Below are positions 9,361 through 17,767 of a stretch of DNA of 64,000 nt, piece by piece. Source of the DNA: Stenotrophomonas mori. Its GTDB lineage: Bacteria > Pseudomonadota > Gammaproteobacteria > Xanthomonadales > Xanthomonadaceae. Made by a program: the position numbers and the translations under genes. A model generated the notes under the pieces. It saw only the letters and a program-made list of their open reading frames with translations, ran no database searches and was not told the DNA's origin. The stretch spans positions 744,001 to 808,000 of the forward strand of contig NZ_JAIKTS010000001.1 of the NCBI RefSeq assembly GCF_023556335.1. The letters run 5' to 3'. Within the stretch, counting starts at the first letter, position 1. Each line of letters opens with the position of its first letter.

Positions 9361-9374
9361 TTGATCCGGATCAA
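9361..9374. promoter_or_regulatory. FNR/Anr-type box between cydA and cydD
   Basis: TTGATCCGGATCAA is a perfect match to the FNR consensus TTGAT-N4-ATCAA. It lies in the 193-base divergent region, 89 bases upstream of the cydA ATG and 92 upstream of the cydD start. A class II cydA start would place its -10 near 9333-9338. A TACAAT at 9429-9434 is a possible -10 for cydDC, with the box near -73. The sequence match is direct; binding by an FNR or CRP-like protein is inferred. Confidence 0.85.
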
Positions 9375-9465
9375 TGCGACAAAGGGTCGCAGCGATGAGG
9401 GTGGCAGGCAGGGGCATCCCGGCATGCCTACAATCGCATAGTTCCATCTCAGCAGGTCCGCAGCG

Positions 9466-11193
9466 TTGACCGATATCCCACAACCGGCACCCGACCCGCG
9501 CCGGCAGCGCCGCCGGCAGCAGCAATGGCTGGCGGAACTGGCCGGTGGTGCCCGCAACGCGCAGCGGACGGCGGCAGTGGCGGTATGCCTGTCCGGTGCG
9601 TTGCTGGTCGTGCAGGCCGGCGCGATCGCCTGGCTGATCCATGCGGTGCTGGTGGCGCGCCGGGGGCTGCCGGAACTGGCGCCGGTCTTCCTCCTGCTGG
9701 CGCTGGTGCTGGTGGCCCGCAGCGGCCTGGGTGCCCTGGCGCAGAAGGCCGCCGGCGAGGTGGCCGATGCCGCCCGGCTGGCGCTGCGCGAGCAGGTCTA
9801 CCGCCGGCTGCTGGACAAGGGACCGCTGTGGCTGCGCCGGCAGCGGACCGGGGAACTGGGCGAGCTGGTGCTGGCCCATGGCGATGCGATCGAGGGGTAC
9901 TACGCCGGTTTCCAGCCGGTGCGCATCGAAGTGGCCGTGGTGCCCGTGCTGATCGTGCTGGCGGTGGCCTGGGTCGACTGGGTGGTGGCGCTGCTGCTGC
10001 TGTTCACCGCGCCGCTGGCGCCGGTGTTCATGATGCTGGTGGGGTGGGGCGCGGAGGCCGCCGGGCGCGAGCAGCTGCAGGAGCTGGCGCGCATGGGCGG
10101 GCATTTCGCCGACCGCATCAAGGGCCTGGGCCTGCTGCGCCTATACGGCCGCGGGGAGACCGAGCTGGCGGGCATCGCCGCCGCCGCCGAGGGCGTGCGC
10201 GTACGCAGCATGAAGGTGCTGCGGATCGCGTTCCTGTCGTCCACCGTGCTGGAATTCTTCGCCTCGGTGAGCGTGGCGATGGTGGCCCTGTACCTCGGCC
10301 TGAGCTACCTGGGGCTGATGTCGCTGCATGCGTCGGTGCCGACGCTGGCCACGGGCATGTTCTGCCTGTTGCTGGCGCCGGAGTTCTACGCGCCGATGCG
10401 GCGGTTGGCGGCCCACTACCACGACCGTGCCAATGCGCTGGCGGCCGCGGCCGAGGTGGAGCGCCTGCTGCAGGACGCGGACGCCGCGCCATCGCCGCCG
10501 GAAGAGGCGCCGGCCGCGGCGGTGGCCGCGCCGGAGCCGCCACGGAGCGCGCCGCTGGCGCGGGTGGAGGCGCTGGTACTGCGGCCGCAGGGCGCCGGCC
10601 ATGACGTACTGAGCGGCTTCTCGCTGACCGTCGCCGCCGGCGAGCGGGTCGCATTGGCCGGCCCCAGCGGCAGTGGCAAGAGCACCCTGCTGGAGGCGCT
10701 GGCCGGCTGGTTGCCGCCGCGCGGCGGGCGCATCGTGCTGCGCGACGGAGTGCGGGTGGGGTATGCCGGCCAGCGCCCGTACCTGTTCCATGGTTCGATC
10801 GCCGACAACCTGCGGTTGGCCGACCCCGGTGCCAGCACGGCACGCTTGCAGGCCGTGGCCGAGGCCGCGCAGGTGATGCGTTTCGCCGCACCGCTGCCGC
10901 GCGGCCTGGATACCGTGATCGGCGAGCGCGGGTTCGGGCTTTCCGGCGGCGAGGCACGCCGCATCGGCCTGGCCCGGCTGCTGCTGCGCGATCCGGACCT
11001 GCTGCTGCTGGACGAGCCGACCGCGTTCCTCGACCCCCAGACCGAAGCCGACCTGCTGCATGCACTGGCCGGCTTCGCCGGGGGCCGCGCGATCGTGATG
11101 GCCACCCACAGCCCGGCGGCGCTGCGCTGGGCCGACCGGGTGGCGACGCTGCCCGGCGCGCCCGCGGCCCCGGCGACGGAGGGGCGGGCATGA
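9466..11193 (+). CDS. cydD: heterodimeric ABC exporter subunit CydD
   Basis: A 575-residue half-transporter. Six membrane helices occupy about residues 35-320. The C-terminal nucleotide-binding domain has Walker A GPSGSGKSTLL, signature LSGGEARRIGLARLLL and Walker B DLLLLDEPTAFLD. CydDC exports reduced thiols (and has been linked to heme) to the periplasm and is needed to assemble cytochrome bd. The start is a TTG at 9466; no ATG or GTG is near, so the N-terminus is less certain. Its stop overlaps the cydC ATG by 4 bases. Confidence 0.93.
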   Translation: MTDIPQPAPDPRRQRRRQQQWLAELAGGARNAQRTAAVAVCLSGALLVVQAGAIAWLIHAVLVARRGLPELAPVFLLLALVLVARSGLGALAQKAAGEVADAARLALREQVYRRLLDKGPLWLRRQRTGELGELVLAHGDAIEGYYAGFQPVRIEVAVVPVLIVLAVAWVDWVVALLLLFTAPLAPVFMMLVGWGAEAAGREQLQELARMGGHFADRIKGLGLLRLYGRGETELAGIAAAAEGVRVRSMKVLRIAFLSSTVLEFFASVSVAMVALYLGLSYLGLMSLHASVPTLATGMFCLLLAPEFYAPMRRLAAHYHDRANALAAAAEVERLLQDADAAPSPPEEAPAAAVAAPEPPRSAPLARVEALVLRPQGAGHDVLSGFSLTVAAGERVALAGPSGSGKSTLLEALAGWLPPRGGRIVLRDGVRVGYAGQRPYLFHGSIADNLRLADPGASTARLQAVAEAAQVMRFAAPLPRGLDTVIGERGFGLSGGEARRIGLARLLLRDPDLLLLDEPTAFLDPQTEADLLHALAGFAGGRAIVMATHSPAALRWADRVATLPGAPAAPATEGRA

Positions 11194-12881
11194 GCACTGC
11201 CGATACGCTGCGCGCCGTCGTCCGCCGCCACCGTTGGCGGTTGCTGCTGGCGGTGCTGCTGTTGCTCACCACGATGCTGGCCGGGGTCGGCCTGCTGGGG
11301 CTGTCCGGCGGCTTCCTGACCGCGGCGGCGCTGGCCGGCGCGTTCGGTGCCGGCGGTACCTTCAATTTCTTCTCGCCGTCGGCCGGCATCCGTGCGTTGA
11401 CCATGGCGCGGATCGTGTCGCGCTACTTCGAGAAGCTGGTCGGCCACGATGTCACCCTGCGCATCGCCCGCGACCTGCGGGTGTGGTTCTTCCGCCGCGC
11501 CCTGCCATTGGCGCCGGCGCGCCTGGGCAGCCACCGCACCGGCGAGCTGCTGGCACGGCTGATGTCGGACATCGGCGAGGTCGACGGGTTGATGGTGCGG
11601 GCGCTGGGGCCGCTGCTGGCGCTGGCCGGCCTCGCGCTGGCGGCGATCGCCGCCGCGGCGGCGATCTATTGGCCGGCCGCGCTGCTGTTGCTGCTGCTGG
11701 CCCTGCTGGTGGGCATCGGCGTGCCGGTGCTGGCGGTACGCCGGCGTGCGGGCGACGAGGCGCGCCGTGCGGGGTGCCGCACTGAACTGCGGACCCTGGC
11801 CTATGAAGGCCTGGAGGGAGCCGCGGACCTGCGGGCACTGGAGGCCGGCGACCGCTGGCGCGCCGGGGTGGATGCCGCCGCACGCCGGCTGGCCGGGGAA
11901 GATGCGCGGCGCCGCGGCCGGCTGATCGCCGGCAACACGCTGCATGCGCTGTGCGCGGGACTGGGCCTGCTGGCGATGCTGTGGCTGGCGCTGTCGGCGT
12001 TCCAGGACGGCGTGCTGAGTGCGCCGATGGCCGCGGCGCTGGTCTTCCTGACGGTGGCGCTGCTGGAGGTGGCGGCAGGTTGCGGCCCGGCCTGGCAGGC
12101 ACTGCAGTCGGCGCGCGTCTCGGCCGCGCGCCTGCAGGCCATCGTGCAGCCGCCGCCGGCGGTGGACGACCCGCCACGGCCGCAAGCGGTGCCGGCGGTG
12201 CCCGCGGCGGTGGTGTTCGAGCAGGTGGTGTTCGGCTGGCCGGGCGAAACGCGGCGCCTGCTGGATGGCGTCGACCTGTGCCTGCAGCCGGGCGAGCGCA
12301 TCGCCATCCGCGGCGACAGCGGGTGCGGCAAGACCACGCTCTCGGCGCTGCTGCTGCGCCTGTGGGATCCGCAGCACGGAGCGGTGCGCTATGGCGGGGT
12401 GGACCTGCGCGGAATGGCCCAGGCGGCCTGGCACCGGCAGCTGGCCTGGTTGCCGCAGGGCGCGCCGGTGTTCGCCGGCAGCATCGCCGACAACCTCCGC
12501 CTCGGCGATCCGCAGGCCGACGAGACCCGCCTGTGGGCGGTGCTCGGGCAGGTCCGCCTGGACGGCTGGGCGCGGCAGCAGGGCGGATTGCAGGCATGGG
12601 TCGGCGAGAACGGCGCCACCATGTCCGCAGGGCAGGCGCGTCGCCTGGCGCTGGCCCGGGCCCTGCTGCGCGATGCGCCGCTGATGGTGCTCGACGAGCC
12701 GACCGAAGGCCTGGACGTGGACACCGCCGATGCCATGCTGGCCGACCTGGCCGCCGCACTGGGCCCGCGCAGCCTGCTGATGATCACCCATGGGCAGTTG
12801 CCGGCCGGGGTGGTCCACCGCCAATACCGGCTGCAGCAGGGACGGCTGGTGCTGGAAACCGACGCGCCGCGGCCGGGGTGA
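11190..12881 (+). CDS. cydC: heterodimeric ABC exporter subunit CydC
   Basis: Partner of CydD, 563 aa. Membrane domain residues run from about 10 to 310. The ATPase domain has Walker A GDSGCGKTTLS, signature MSAGQARRLALARAL and Walker B LMVLDEPTEGLD. It overlaps cydD through ATGA, giving coupled synthesis of the heterodimer. The FIGLSGGFLTAAALAG-like N-terminal helix (LGLSGGFLTAAALAG here) is typical of CydC. Divergent placement from cydABX keeps the enzyme and its assembly transporter under one control region. Confidence 0.93.
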   Translation: MSTADTLRAVVRRHRWRLLLAVLLLLTTMLAGVGLLGLSGGFLTAAALAGAFGAGGTFNFFSPSAGIRALTMARIVSRYFEKLVGHDVTLRIARDLRVWFFRRALPLAPARLGSHRTGELLARLMSDIGEVDGLMVRALGPLLALAGLALAAIAAAAAIYWPAALLLLLLALLVGIGVPVLAVRRRAGDEARRAGCRTELRTLAYEGLEGAADLRALEAGDRWRAGVDAAARRLAGEDARRRGRLIAGNTLHALCAGLGLLAMLWLALSAFQDGVLSAPMAAALVFLTVALLEVAAGCGPAWQALQSARVSAARLQAIVQPPPAVDDPPRPQAVPAVPAAVVFEQVVFGWPGETRRLLDGVDLCLQPGERIAIRGDSGCGKTTLSALLLRLWDPQHGAVRYGGVDLRGMAQAAWHRQLAWLPQGAPVFAGSIADNLRLGDPQADETRLWAVLGQVRLDGWARQQGGLQAWVGENGATMSAGQARRLALARALLRDAPLMVLDEPTEGLDVDTADAMLADLAAALGPRSLLMITHGQLPAGVVHRQYRLQQGRLVLETDAPRPG

Positions 12882-12932
12882 GCGTGCCGCGGAGGTTGTT
12901 ATGATGCGCGCCCGATCACCCTGGAGCCGCGC

Positions 12933-14054
12933 ATGAGCCTGCTGTCCATCCTGCACCGCTGCCTGCCGGTCGTGCTGTGCCTGGCCGCGGCCGGCAGCGC
13001 CGTCGCGGCGCCGGCGAGCCGCGCCGAGGCCACCCGGATCGTGGCGGACATGCGCCGCATCGTCAGCGACGACGGCGTCGAACGGCTGGAGAAGGTCCGC
13101 ATCGGCGGCATCGAGCAATGGGTCTCGATCCGCGGCAACGACCGCCGCAACCCGGTGCTGCTGATGCTGCATGGCGGGCCGGGCTGGGTGGCGATGCCCA
13201 GCAGCTGGTACTTCCAGCGTGGCTGGGAGGAGTACTTCACCGTCGTGCAGTGGGACCAGCGCGGCGCCGGCAAGACCTACGTCGAGAACGGCCCGGAGGC
13301 GCTGGCGCCGACCATGACGCGCGAGCGCATGGTGGAGGACGCCGAAGAGATGGTCGCCTGGCTGCGCCGGGAATTCGGCCAGGAGCGGATCTTCGTCCTC
13401 GGCCATTCCTGGGGCAGCTACCTCGGCCTGGAGCTGGCCCGGCGCCGGCCGCAGTGGCTGCATGCCTACATCGGCATCGGCCAGATCACCAATGCCCCGG
13501 AAAGCGAGCGCCGGGGCTGGGCATGGACCCTGGAACAGGCGCGCCGCGATGGCAATGCCGCCGCGGTGGCCCAGCTCGAAGCCCTGGCTCCCTATGCCGA
13601 GGGCAGCCGCCGGGTGCCGCTGGCCGACCTGATGAAGCAGCGCCGCTGGCTCAACCACTATGGCGGCATGGTCCACAACCGGCGGGGCGGCGACGCCGAG
13701 GCGGCCGCGGTCCAGCTGTCGCCGGAGTACAGCGATGCGGATGTGGCCGGGATATGGGCCGGCAACGACTTCTCGACCCAGCACCTGCTGTCCGAGGTCC
13801 TGACCCTGGACATGGGACGCGTGCGGCGCCTGGACTGCCCGCTGCTGCTGTTCCTCGGGCGCCACGACTACAACGTCTCTTCGAGCCTGGCCGCGGAGTG
13901 GTTCGAGCAGCTGCAGGCGCCTTCCAAACGCCTGGTCTGGTTCGAGGATTCCGCGCACGAGGTCATGAACGAAGAGCCGGGCAAGACCCTGCTGTCGCTG
14001 GTGCGCTATGCGCGCCCGCTGGCCGGGGACGCGGACGACCTGCCAGCGAAATGA
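12933..14054 (+). CDS. secreted alpha/beta hydrolase (proline iminopeptidase-like)
   Basis: A 373-residue protein with an N-terminal signal peptide (LPVVLCLAAAGSAVAAPA, cleavage about residue 26). It has an alpha/beta-hydrolase core: oxyanion motif HGGPGW near residue 87, QWDQRGAGKTY near 108 and nucleophile elbow GHSWGS near 157. An Asp (GRHDYN) near 310 and a His (DSAHEV) near 340 complete the triad. The HGGPG plus DQRG pair places it near the S33 prolyl iminopeptidases, but the substrate is unknown. It follows cydC by 51 bases; a TATGAT at about 12902 may serve a promoter. Confidence 0.85.
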   Translation: MSLLSILHRCLPVVLCLAAAGSAVAAPASRAEATRIVADMRRIVSDDGVERLEKVRIGGIEQWVSIRGNDRRNPVLLMLHGGPGWVAMPSSWYFQRGWEEYFTVVQWDQRGAGKTYVENGPEALAPTMTRERMVEDAEEMVAWLRREFGQERIFVLGHSWGSYLGLELARRRPQWLHAYIGIGQITNAPESERRGWAWTLEQARRDGNAAAVAQLEALAPYAEGSRRVPLADLMKQRRWLNHYGGMVHNRRGGDAEAAAVQLSPEYSDADVAGIWAGNDFSTQHLLSEVLTLDMGRVRRLDCPLLLFLGRHDYNVSSSLAAEWFEQLQAPSKRLVWFEDSAHEVMNEEPGKTLLSLVRYARPLAGDADDLPAK

Positions 14055-14320
14055 TCTCGCCGCCGGGATCGTCGACGGCACGGGGCGCTGCGCCCGGTCC
14101 GCCGGTGGAGGGCGGTCGCTGCTGTACGCCGGGGCCTAGGCGGGCCGCGGGCGGGCGCTCCGTTCCAACGGCCGCCACCGGGGCACCGTGACGGAACCAG
14201 GGGGGCGGGGACTCGCCCCCGCGGGCATGGCCGGGCGTCGCCGCGTACCTGTCCGCTCCGTGCCGGGCCGTAGCCCGCGCGCGGTGTTCGTGCCTCGGGC
14301 CGGGCCCGGGGCGGGGCCGC

Positions 14321-15442
14321 TCAGGCTGGCGGCAGGCGCTCGAGGAAGCCACCGATCGCCGGGCCGTAGCGGTCGTAGTCCACCAGGAAGGCGTCGTGGC
14401 CCTGCGGCGAGTCCATGCCGATGAAGCGCGTGTCGGCGCCGCCCGCGGCCAGGCCGTCGGCGATCTGCTGCTGCTGCTCGACCGGAAACAGGATGTCGGT
14501 GTTGGCACCGATGGCCAGGGCACGCTGCACGCGGATCCGGGCCAGGCCGGCCATCACGTCGCCGTTGCCGTACTCGGCGAGGTCGAACCAGTCCATGGCG
14601 CGGCCCAGGTACAGGTAGCAGTTCGGGTCGAAGCGGCGCACGAAGCGGCGGGCATGGCCCTCCAGGTAGCTCTCGACCTGGAACTCCAGGCTGAAGGGGT
14701 CTTCGTCGGCGTGTTCGGAATCCAGGCGCACGCGACCGAAGCGGCCATCCCATTCCAGTGCCGAGCGGTAGGTGATGACGCCCAGCTTGCGCGCCATGCG
14801 CATGCCCGACTCGGGGTAGTGCGCTTCATCGTAGTCGCCGCCGTTCCAGGCCGGGTCCAGGCGGATGGCTTCGCGCTGCAGCGAACGGATGGCGATGGAG
14901 AACGGCAGTGCCTGGGCGCTGCCGGAAACGTTGATGTGGGTCCGGGCGATGCCGGGGTGCTGCAGCAGCAACGCCAGTGCGGTCATGCCGCCCATCGAGT
15001 TGCCGATCAGGCAGGCCAGCTGCCCGATGCCCAGCGCACGCACCACCTCGGCGGCGGCGTTGGCGATGTCCTCCACCGACAGCTCGGGGAACGACAGCCG
15101 GTAGGGCTGCCCGGTGGCCGGATCGATGGAGGCCGGGCCGGTGGAGCCCTTGCAGCTGCCCAGTGAATTGACGCAGACCACGAACCAGCGGTCGGTGTCG
15201 ATCGGCTTGCCGGGGCCGAGCATGGGCTCCCACCAGCCGGTGGCGGGATTGCCGGCATGGCCGGCGGCATGGGCATCGGGCGACAGGCCGGTGACGATCA
15301 GGATGGCATTGCCGGCGTCGGCGGCCAGGGTGCCCCAGGTTTCATAGGCGACGCGGGCGCCATGCAGGTGGCCGCCGCGCTTCATCGGGAACGGTGAGGC
15401 AAGTGCGTGGAAACGGCTGCCTTCAGGGATGAACTCGGTCAT
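14321..15442 (-). CDS. metX: MetX-family O-acyltransferase (probable serine/homoserine O-succinyltransferase)
   Basis: A 373-residue cytosolic alpha/beta-hydrolase acyltransferase. It has VTGLSPDAHAAG near residue 50, WFVVCVNSLGSCKGSTGPAS near 87, the nucleophile in GNSMGGMTALALL near 147 and a catalytic His in SPQGHDAFLVD near 352. Classical MetX homoserine O-acetyltransferases have GGSMGG at the elbow. The GNSMGG form with SPDA is the xanthomonad subgroup, reported to use succinyl-CoA and to favour L-serine, tying it to cysteine synthesis. That specificity is family knowledge, not proven here. The leader upstream is strongly structured. Confidence 0.88.
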   Translation of the reverse strand: MTEFIPEGSRFHALASPFPMKRGGHLHGARVAYETWGTLAADAGNAILIVTGLSPDAHAAGHAGNPATGWWEPMLGPGKPIDTDRWFVVCVNSLGSCKGSTGPASIDPATGQPYRLSFPELSVEDIANAAAEVVRALGIGQLACLIGNSMGGMTALALLLQHPGIARTHINVSGSAQALPFSIAIRSLQREAIRLDPAWNGGDYDEAHYPESGMRMARKLGVITYRSALEWDGRFGRVRLDSEHADEDPFSLEFQVESYLEGHARRFVRRFDPNCYLYLGRAMDWFDLAEYGNGDVMAGLARIRVQRALAIGANTDILFPVEQQQQIADGLAAGGADTRFIGMDSPQGHDAFLVDYDRYGPAIGGFLERLPPA

Positions 15443-15532
15443 CGGCCGATTCTACCGGCCACGCGCCGGCACGTGGACCCCGCTTCATGCCGCGGCGTTA
15501 TCACGGCATGCGGCGGGGTTAGCGTGCCGGCG
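15443..15532 (-). promoter_or_regulatory. structured leader upstream of metX
   Basis: Three nested stems form one long hairpin: CGCCGGCACG (15464-15473) with CGTGCCGGCG (15523-15532), ACCCCGC (15477-15483) with GCGGGGT (15513-15519), and CATGCCG (15486-15492) with CGGCATG (15504-15510). A second small hairpin, GGCCG/CGGCC, lies at about 15444-15460, directly against the metX ATG at 15442. On the minus strand this forms the 5' leader. It could be a cis-regulatory RNA or a bidirectional terminator; there is no strong T-run. No known riboswitch class is recognised. Confidence 0.6.
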
Positions 15533-15574
15533 GGCCATCCGGTGGCGCTGGCGCGGCCGTGTACTGCATTGAGC

Positions 15575-16282
15575 TCAGCGGGCCGGGTCGCCGCGCCGGG
15601 ACAGCCAGCCATGGATCAGGCCGGCCTGGAAGAACGGCACCGGCGGCTGGAAGCCGCCGGCGGCGATGATCGAGGCGATCTGCTCCGGCGGAAGCATCGC
15701 GACGTCCCGGGCGTAGGCGTCGCGCATGCGCTGCAGTGCATCGGCCGGGACGTCCGCGGCCGCCATCAGGGCCATCCAGGCGCGCAGGAGTGCTTCGTAG
15801 CCGGGCGATGCCACGTCCGATGCCAGGTCGGAGCTGGCGAGGATTCCGCCCGGTACGAGCCGGCGCGCGATCCCGCGGAAGAATCCGGAACGGGCCACCG
15901 GCTCGAGGATGAACTGGGAGACGAGGAAGCAGGTGGCGGCGTCGAACCGGTCGTCGCCGGCGAGCGTGTCGAGGTAGCCTTCATGGAAATGGCAGCGCGC
16001 CGCAATGCCCTCGTCCTCGGCCGCCTGCCGGCAGACGGCGAGCATCGCGCCGGACGGTTCCACCGCGGTGAACCGCCAGCCGGGATGGTTCCGGGCAAGG
16101 TGGCGCAGTTCCGCGCCGGTGCCCAGGCCGACGCAGAGGATGTGCGCGTTTTCCGGAAGCGTGGCGAAAGCCGCATCCAGCAGCAGGTGCAGGCAGTCGC
16201 GGATCGGGCGGGTCCTGGCCCACTGCGCGTCGTAGCCGGCCGCCTGGCGGTCGAACAGCGACGTGAGTTCATCCGGATTCAT
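15575..16282 (-). CDS. class I SAM-dependent methyltransferase
   Basis: A 235-aa soluble protein with the Rossmann-fold methyltransferase motifs. Motif I is ILCVGLGTGAELRHLA near residue 49, with an acidic motif II (FTAVEPSGAML) near 72, FDAATCFLVSQFI near 113 and LVPGGILASSDL near 140. The general form resembles type 11/12 small-molecule methyltransferases. The acceptor is unknown. It lies 22 bases downstream of ccmI on the same strand and so sits at the end of the ccm operon; a role in cytochrome maturation is not implied by its sequence. Confidence 0.82.
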   Translation of the reverse strand: MNPDELTSLFDRQAAGYDAQWARTRPIRDCLHLLLDAAFATLPENAHILCVGLGTGAELRHLARNHPGWRFTAVEPSGAMLAVCRQAAEDEGIAARCHFHEGYLDTLAGDDRFDAATCFLVSQFILEPVARSGFFRGIARRLVPGGILASSDLASDVASPGYEALLRAWMALMAAADVPADALQRMRDAYARDVAMLPPEQIASIIAAGGFQPPVPFFQAGLIHGWLSRRGDPAR

Positions 16283-16304
16283 GGCATCCGCCCCGGTCGT
16301 GGCG

Positions 16305-17321
16305 TCATGGCTGGCCGAGGGTGATGTGCAGCGGCTTGCCGGCGGGAAGGGCGACGGTCACCGGGACCGATTCGACATCGCCGGCCTGGCGCATCGCGGT
16401 GCCGCTGGCGGACAGGCGCGCGACCACCTCCACCTGGTCCAGTGCGGAGAGCTTCTGCGTCGGCATCGGGCTGTCGCCATCGCCGAGGGTGACGGTGAGG
16501 GGCGCGGGCGTGGCCGGGTGCCGCTGCACCGCGACCGGCATCGGCGGGCCGCCGGGAATGCGGGCGAGGACGAACAACGTGTCCTTGCCGGCGACGACCC
16601 GGGCCTGCAGCGCCGGTGCCAGGGTCACCTGCACGGTGAGGGTGCGGGCGGCATCCGCCGTTGGCGGCGGCGTCGCGCCGGCCATGGGCGGCAGGCCGGC
16701 ATCGGCGCGGGCGGCGGCGATCTGTTCGCGCAGCGCCGTGGCGGCGCCGGCCTCCAGGCGCGGCAGCAGGGCCTCCCAGGTGCGTGCGGCGTCGGCGGGT
16801 TGGCCGCGCTGGCGCTGCACGATGCCGATCAGCCAGGCCGCGCGCTCGCTGTCCGGGGCCAGCGTACGGGCGTGCTGCAGCCATTGCAGGGCGGTGTCGT
16901 CGAAGTGCATCTGCGGATGCGCGCGGGCACGCGCCTGGGCGGCCTCGAGCAGCAGCTCGGGCTCGTCCGGCTCCAGCTGCACGGCGCGCTCGAAGGCGGC
17001 GGCAGCCTCGGCGGTGCGGCCGAGCTCCAGCTGCGAGCGCGCCAGCAGCACCCAGCCGTCGGTGCGCCCGGGGCGTTCGTCCAGCGCGGCCTGCAGCTGC
17101 TCGACGGCCTGTTCCAGGGTCTGTGGAGCCCCGGCGGCGGCCGGCTGCAGCGCCATCGGCGTGCCCAGCCACAGGTACAGGCCCAGGGTGGCCGCCACCA
17201 TCGTCGCCACCAGGGAGCCCCACAGCGAGCGCTTGCCGGCGCGCAGCAGCGGCCACAGGGCGGTGCCGGTGGCGACCGCGGCCAGCAGCCCGGCCAGCGA
17301 CAGGAACAGCGCGTTCACCAT
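16305..17321 (-). CDS. ccmI: cytochrome c maturation protein CcmI
   Basis: A 338-aa inner-membrane protein. Two N-terminal helices (MVNALFLSLAGLLAAVATGT and SLVATMVAATLGLYLWLG) are followed by tetratricopeptide-type repeats from about residue 68 to 200 (WVLLARSQLELGRTAEAAAA and similar), then a C-terminal beta-rich periplasmic domain. CcmI chaperones apocytochrome c to the CcmF/H ligation complex. I placed the start at 17321, which overlaps the ccmH stop by 7 bases. It is the last ccm gene of the run. Confidence 0.93.
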   Translation of the reverse strand: MVNALFLSLAGLLAAVATGTALWPLLRAGKRSLWGSLVATMVAATLGLYLWLGTPMALQPAAAGAPQTLEQAVEQLQAALDERPGRTDGWVLLARSQLELGRTAEAAAAFERAVQLEPDEPELLLEAAQARARAHPQMHFDDTALQWLQHARTLAPDSERAAWLIGIVQRQRGQPADAARTWEALLPRLEAGAATALREQIAAARADAGLPPMAGATPPPTADAARTLTVQVTLAPALQARVVAGKDTLFVLARIPGGPPMPVAVQRHPATPAPLTVTLGDGDSPMPTQKLSALDQVEVVARLSASGTAMRQAGDVESVPVTVALPAGKPLHITLGQP

Positions 17322-17767
17322 TCGCGTTCGTCCTGGCTGGCGTCCTCGGCCGCCGGCGCGGGCAGGGCGAGTCCACGCCGGCGCACATGCGCGACCAGCA
17401 CCACCGCGCCGGCCAGCAGCAGGACTCCCGGCCCCAGCCACAGCAGCAGGTTGCTGCCGCCCATGCGCGGGCGGTAGAGCACGAACTCGCCGTAGCGTTC
17501 CACCAGGAACTGCTTGATCTGCGCATCGCTGCGGCCGTCGCGCATGAGGTTCAGGACCTCGCGGCGCAGGTCGTGGGCGATCTGCGCGTTGGAGTCGGCC
17601 AGCGACTGGTTCTGGCACTGCACGCAGCGCAGTTCGGCGGCCAGCGCGTGGAAGCGCGCTTCCTCGGCGCGGTCGCGGTACTGCAGCGGGGCCGGGTCGC
17701 CCATGGGCTGCGCCCGCGCCAGCAGCGGCAGGCACAGCGCCAGCAGCAGGGCGGCCGCCCGGCTCAT
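17315..17767 (-). CDS. ccmH: cytochrome c maturation protein CcmH (thiol oxidoreductase)
   Basis: A 150-residue protein with a signal peptide (LLLALCLPLLARAQ). It has the hallmark LRCVQCQNQSLADSNAQIA near residue 47 and one C-terminal membrane helix (LLLWLGPGVLLLAGAVVLVA). The LRCxxCQN cysteine pair reduces apocytochrome cysteines before heme attachment. The product is the short single-domain form, with the TPR part supplied by the separate CcmI. Its ATG overlaps the ccmG stop by 4 bases and its stop overlaps ccmI. Confidence 0.95.
   Translation of the reverse strand: MSRAAALLLALCLPLLARAQPMGDPAPLQYRDRAEEARFHALAAELRCVQCQNQSLADSNAQIAHDLRREVLNLMRDGRSDAQIKQFLVERYGEFVLYRPRMGGSNLLLWLGPGVLLLAGAVVLVAHVRRRGLALPAPAAEDASQDEREW

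Noticed and set aside
10416..14081. Antisense frame of about 1220 codons opposite cydD, cydC and the hydrolase
   Set aside because: Composition is His/Gln/Arg/Ala-biased as expected from reading GC-rich genes backward; the plus-strand genes have full motifs.
14201..14220. Terminator between the hydrolase and metX
   Set aside because: GGGGGCG/CGCCCCC can pair, but there is no T-run and such pairs occur by chance at this GC content.
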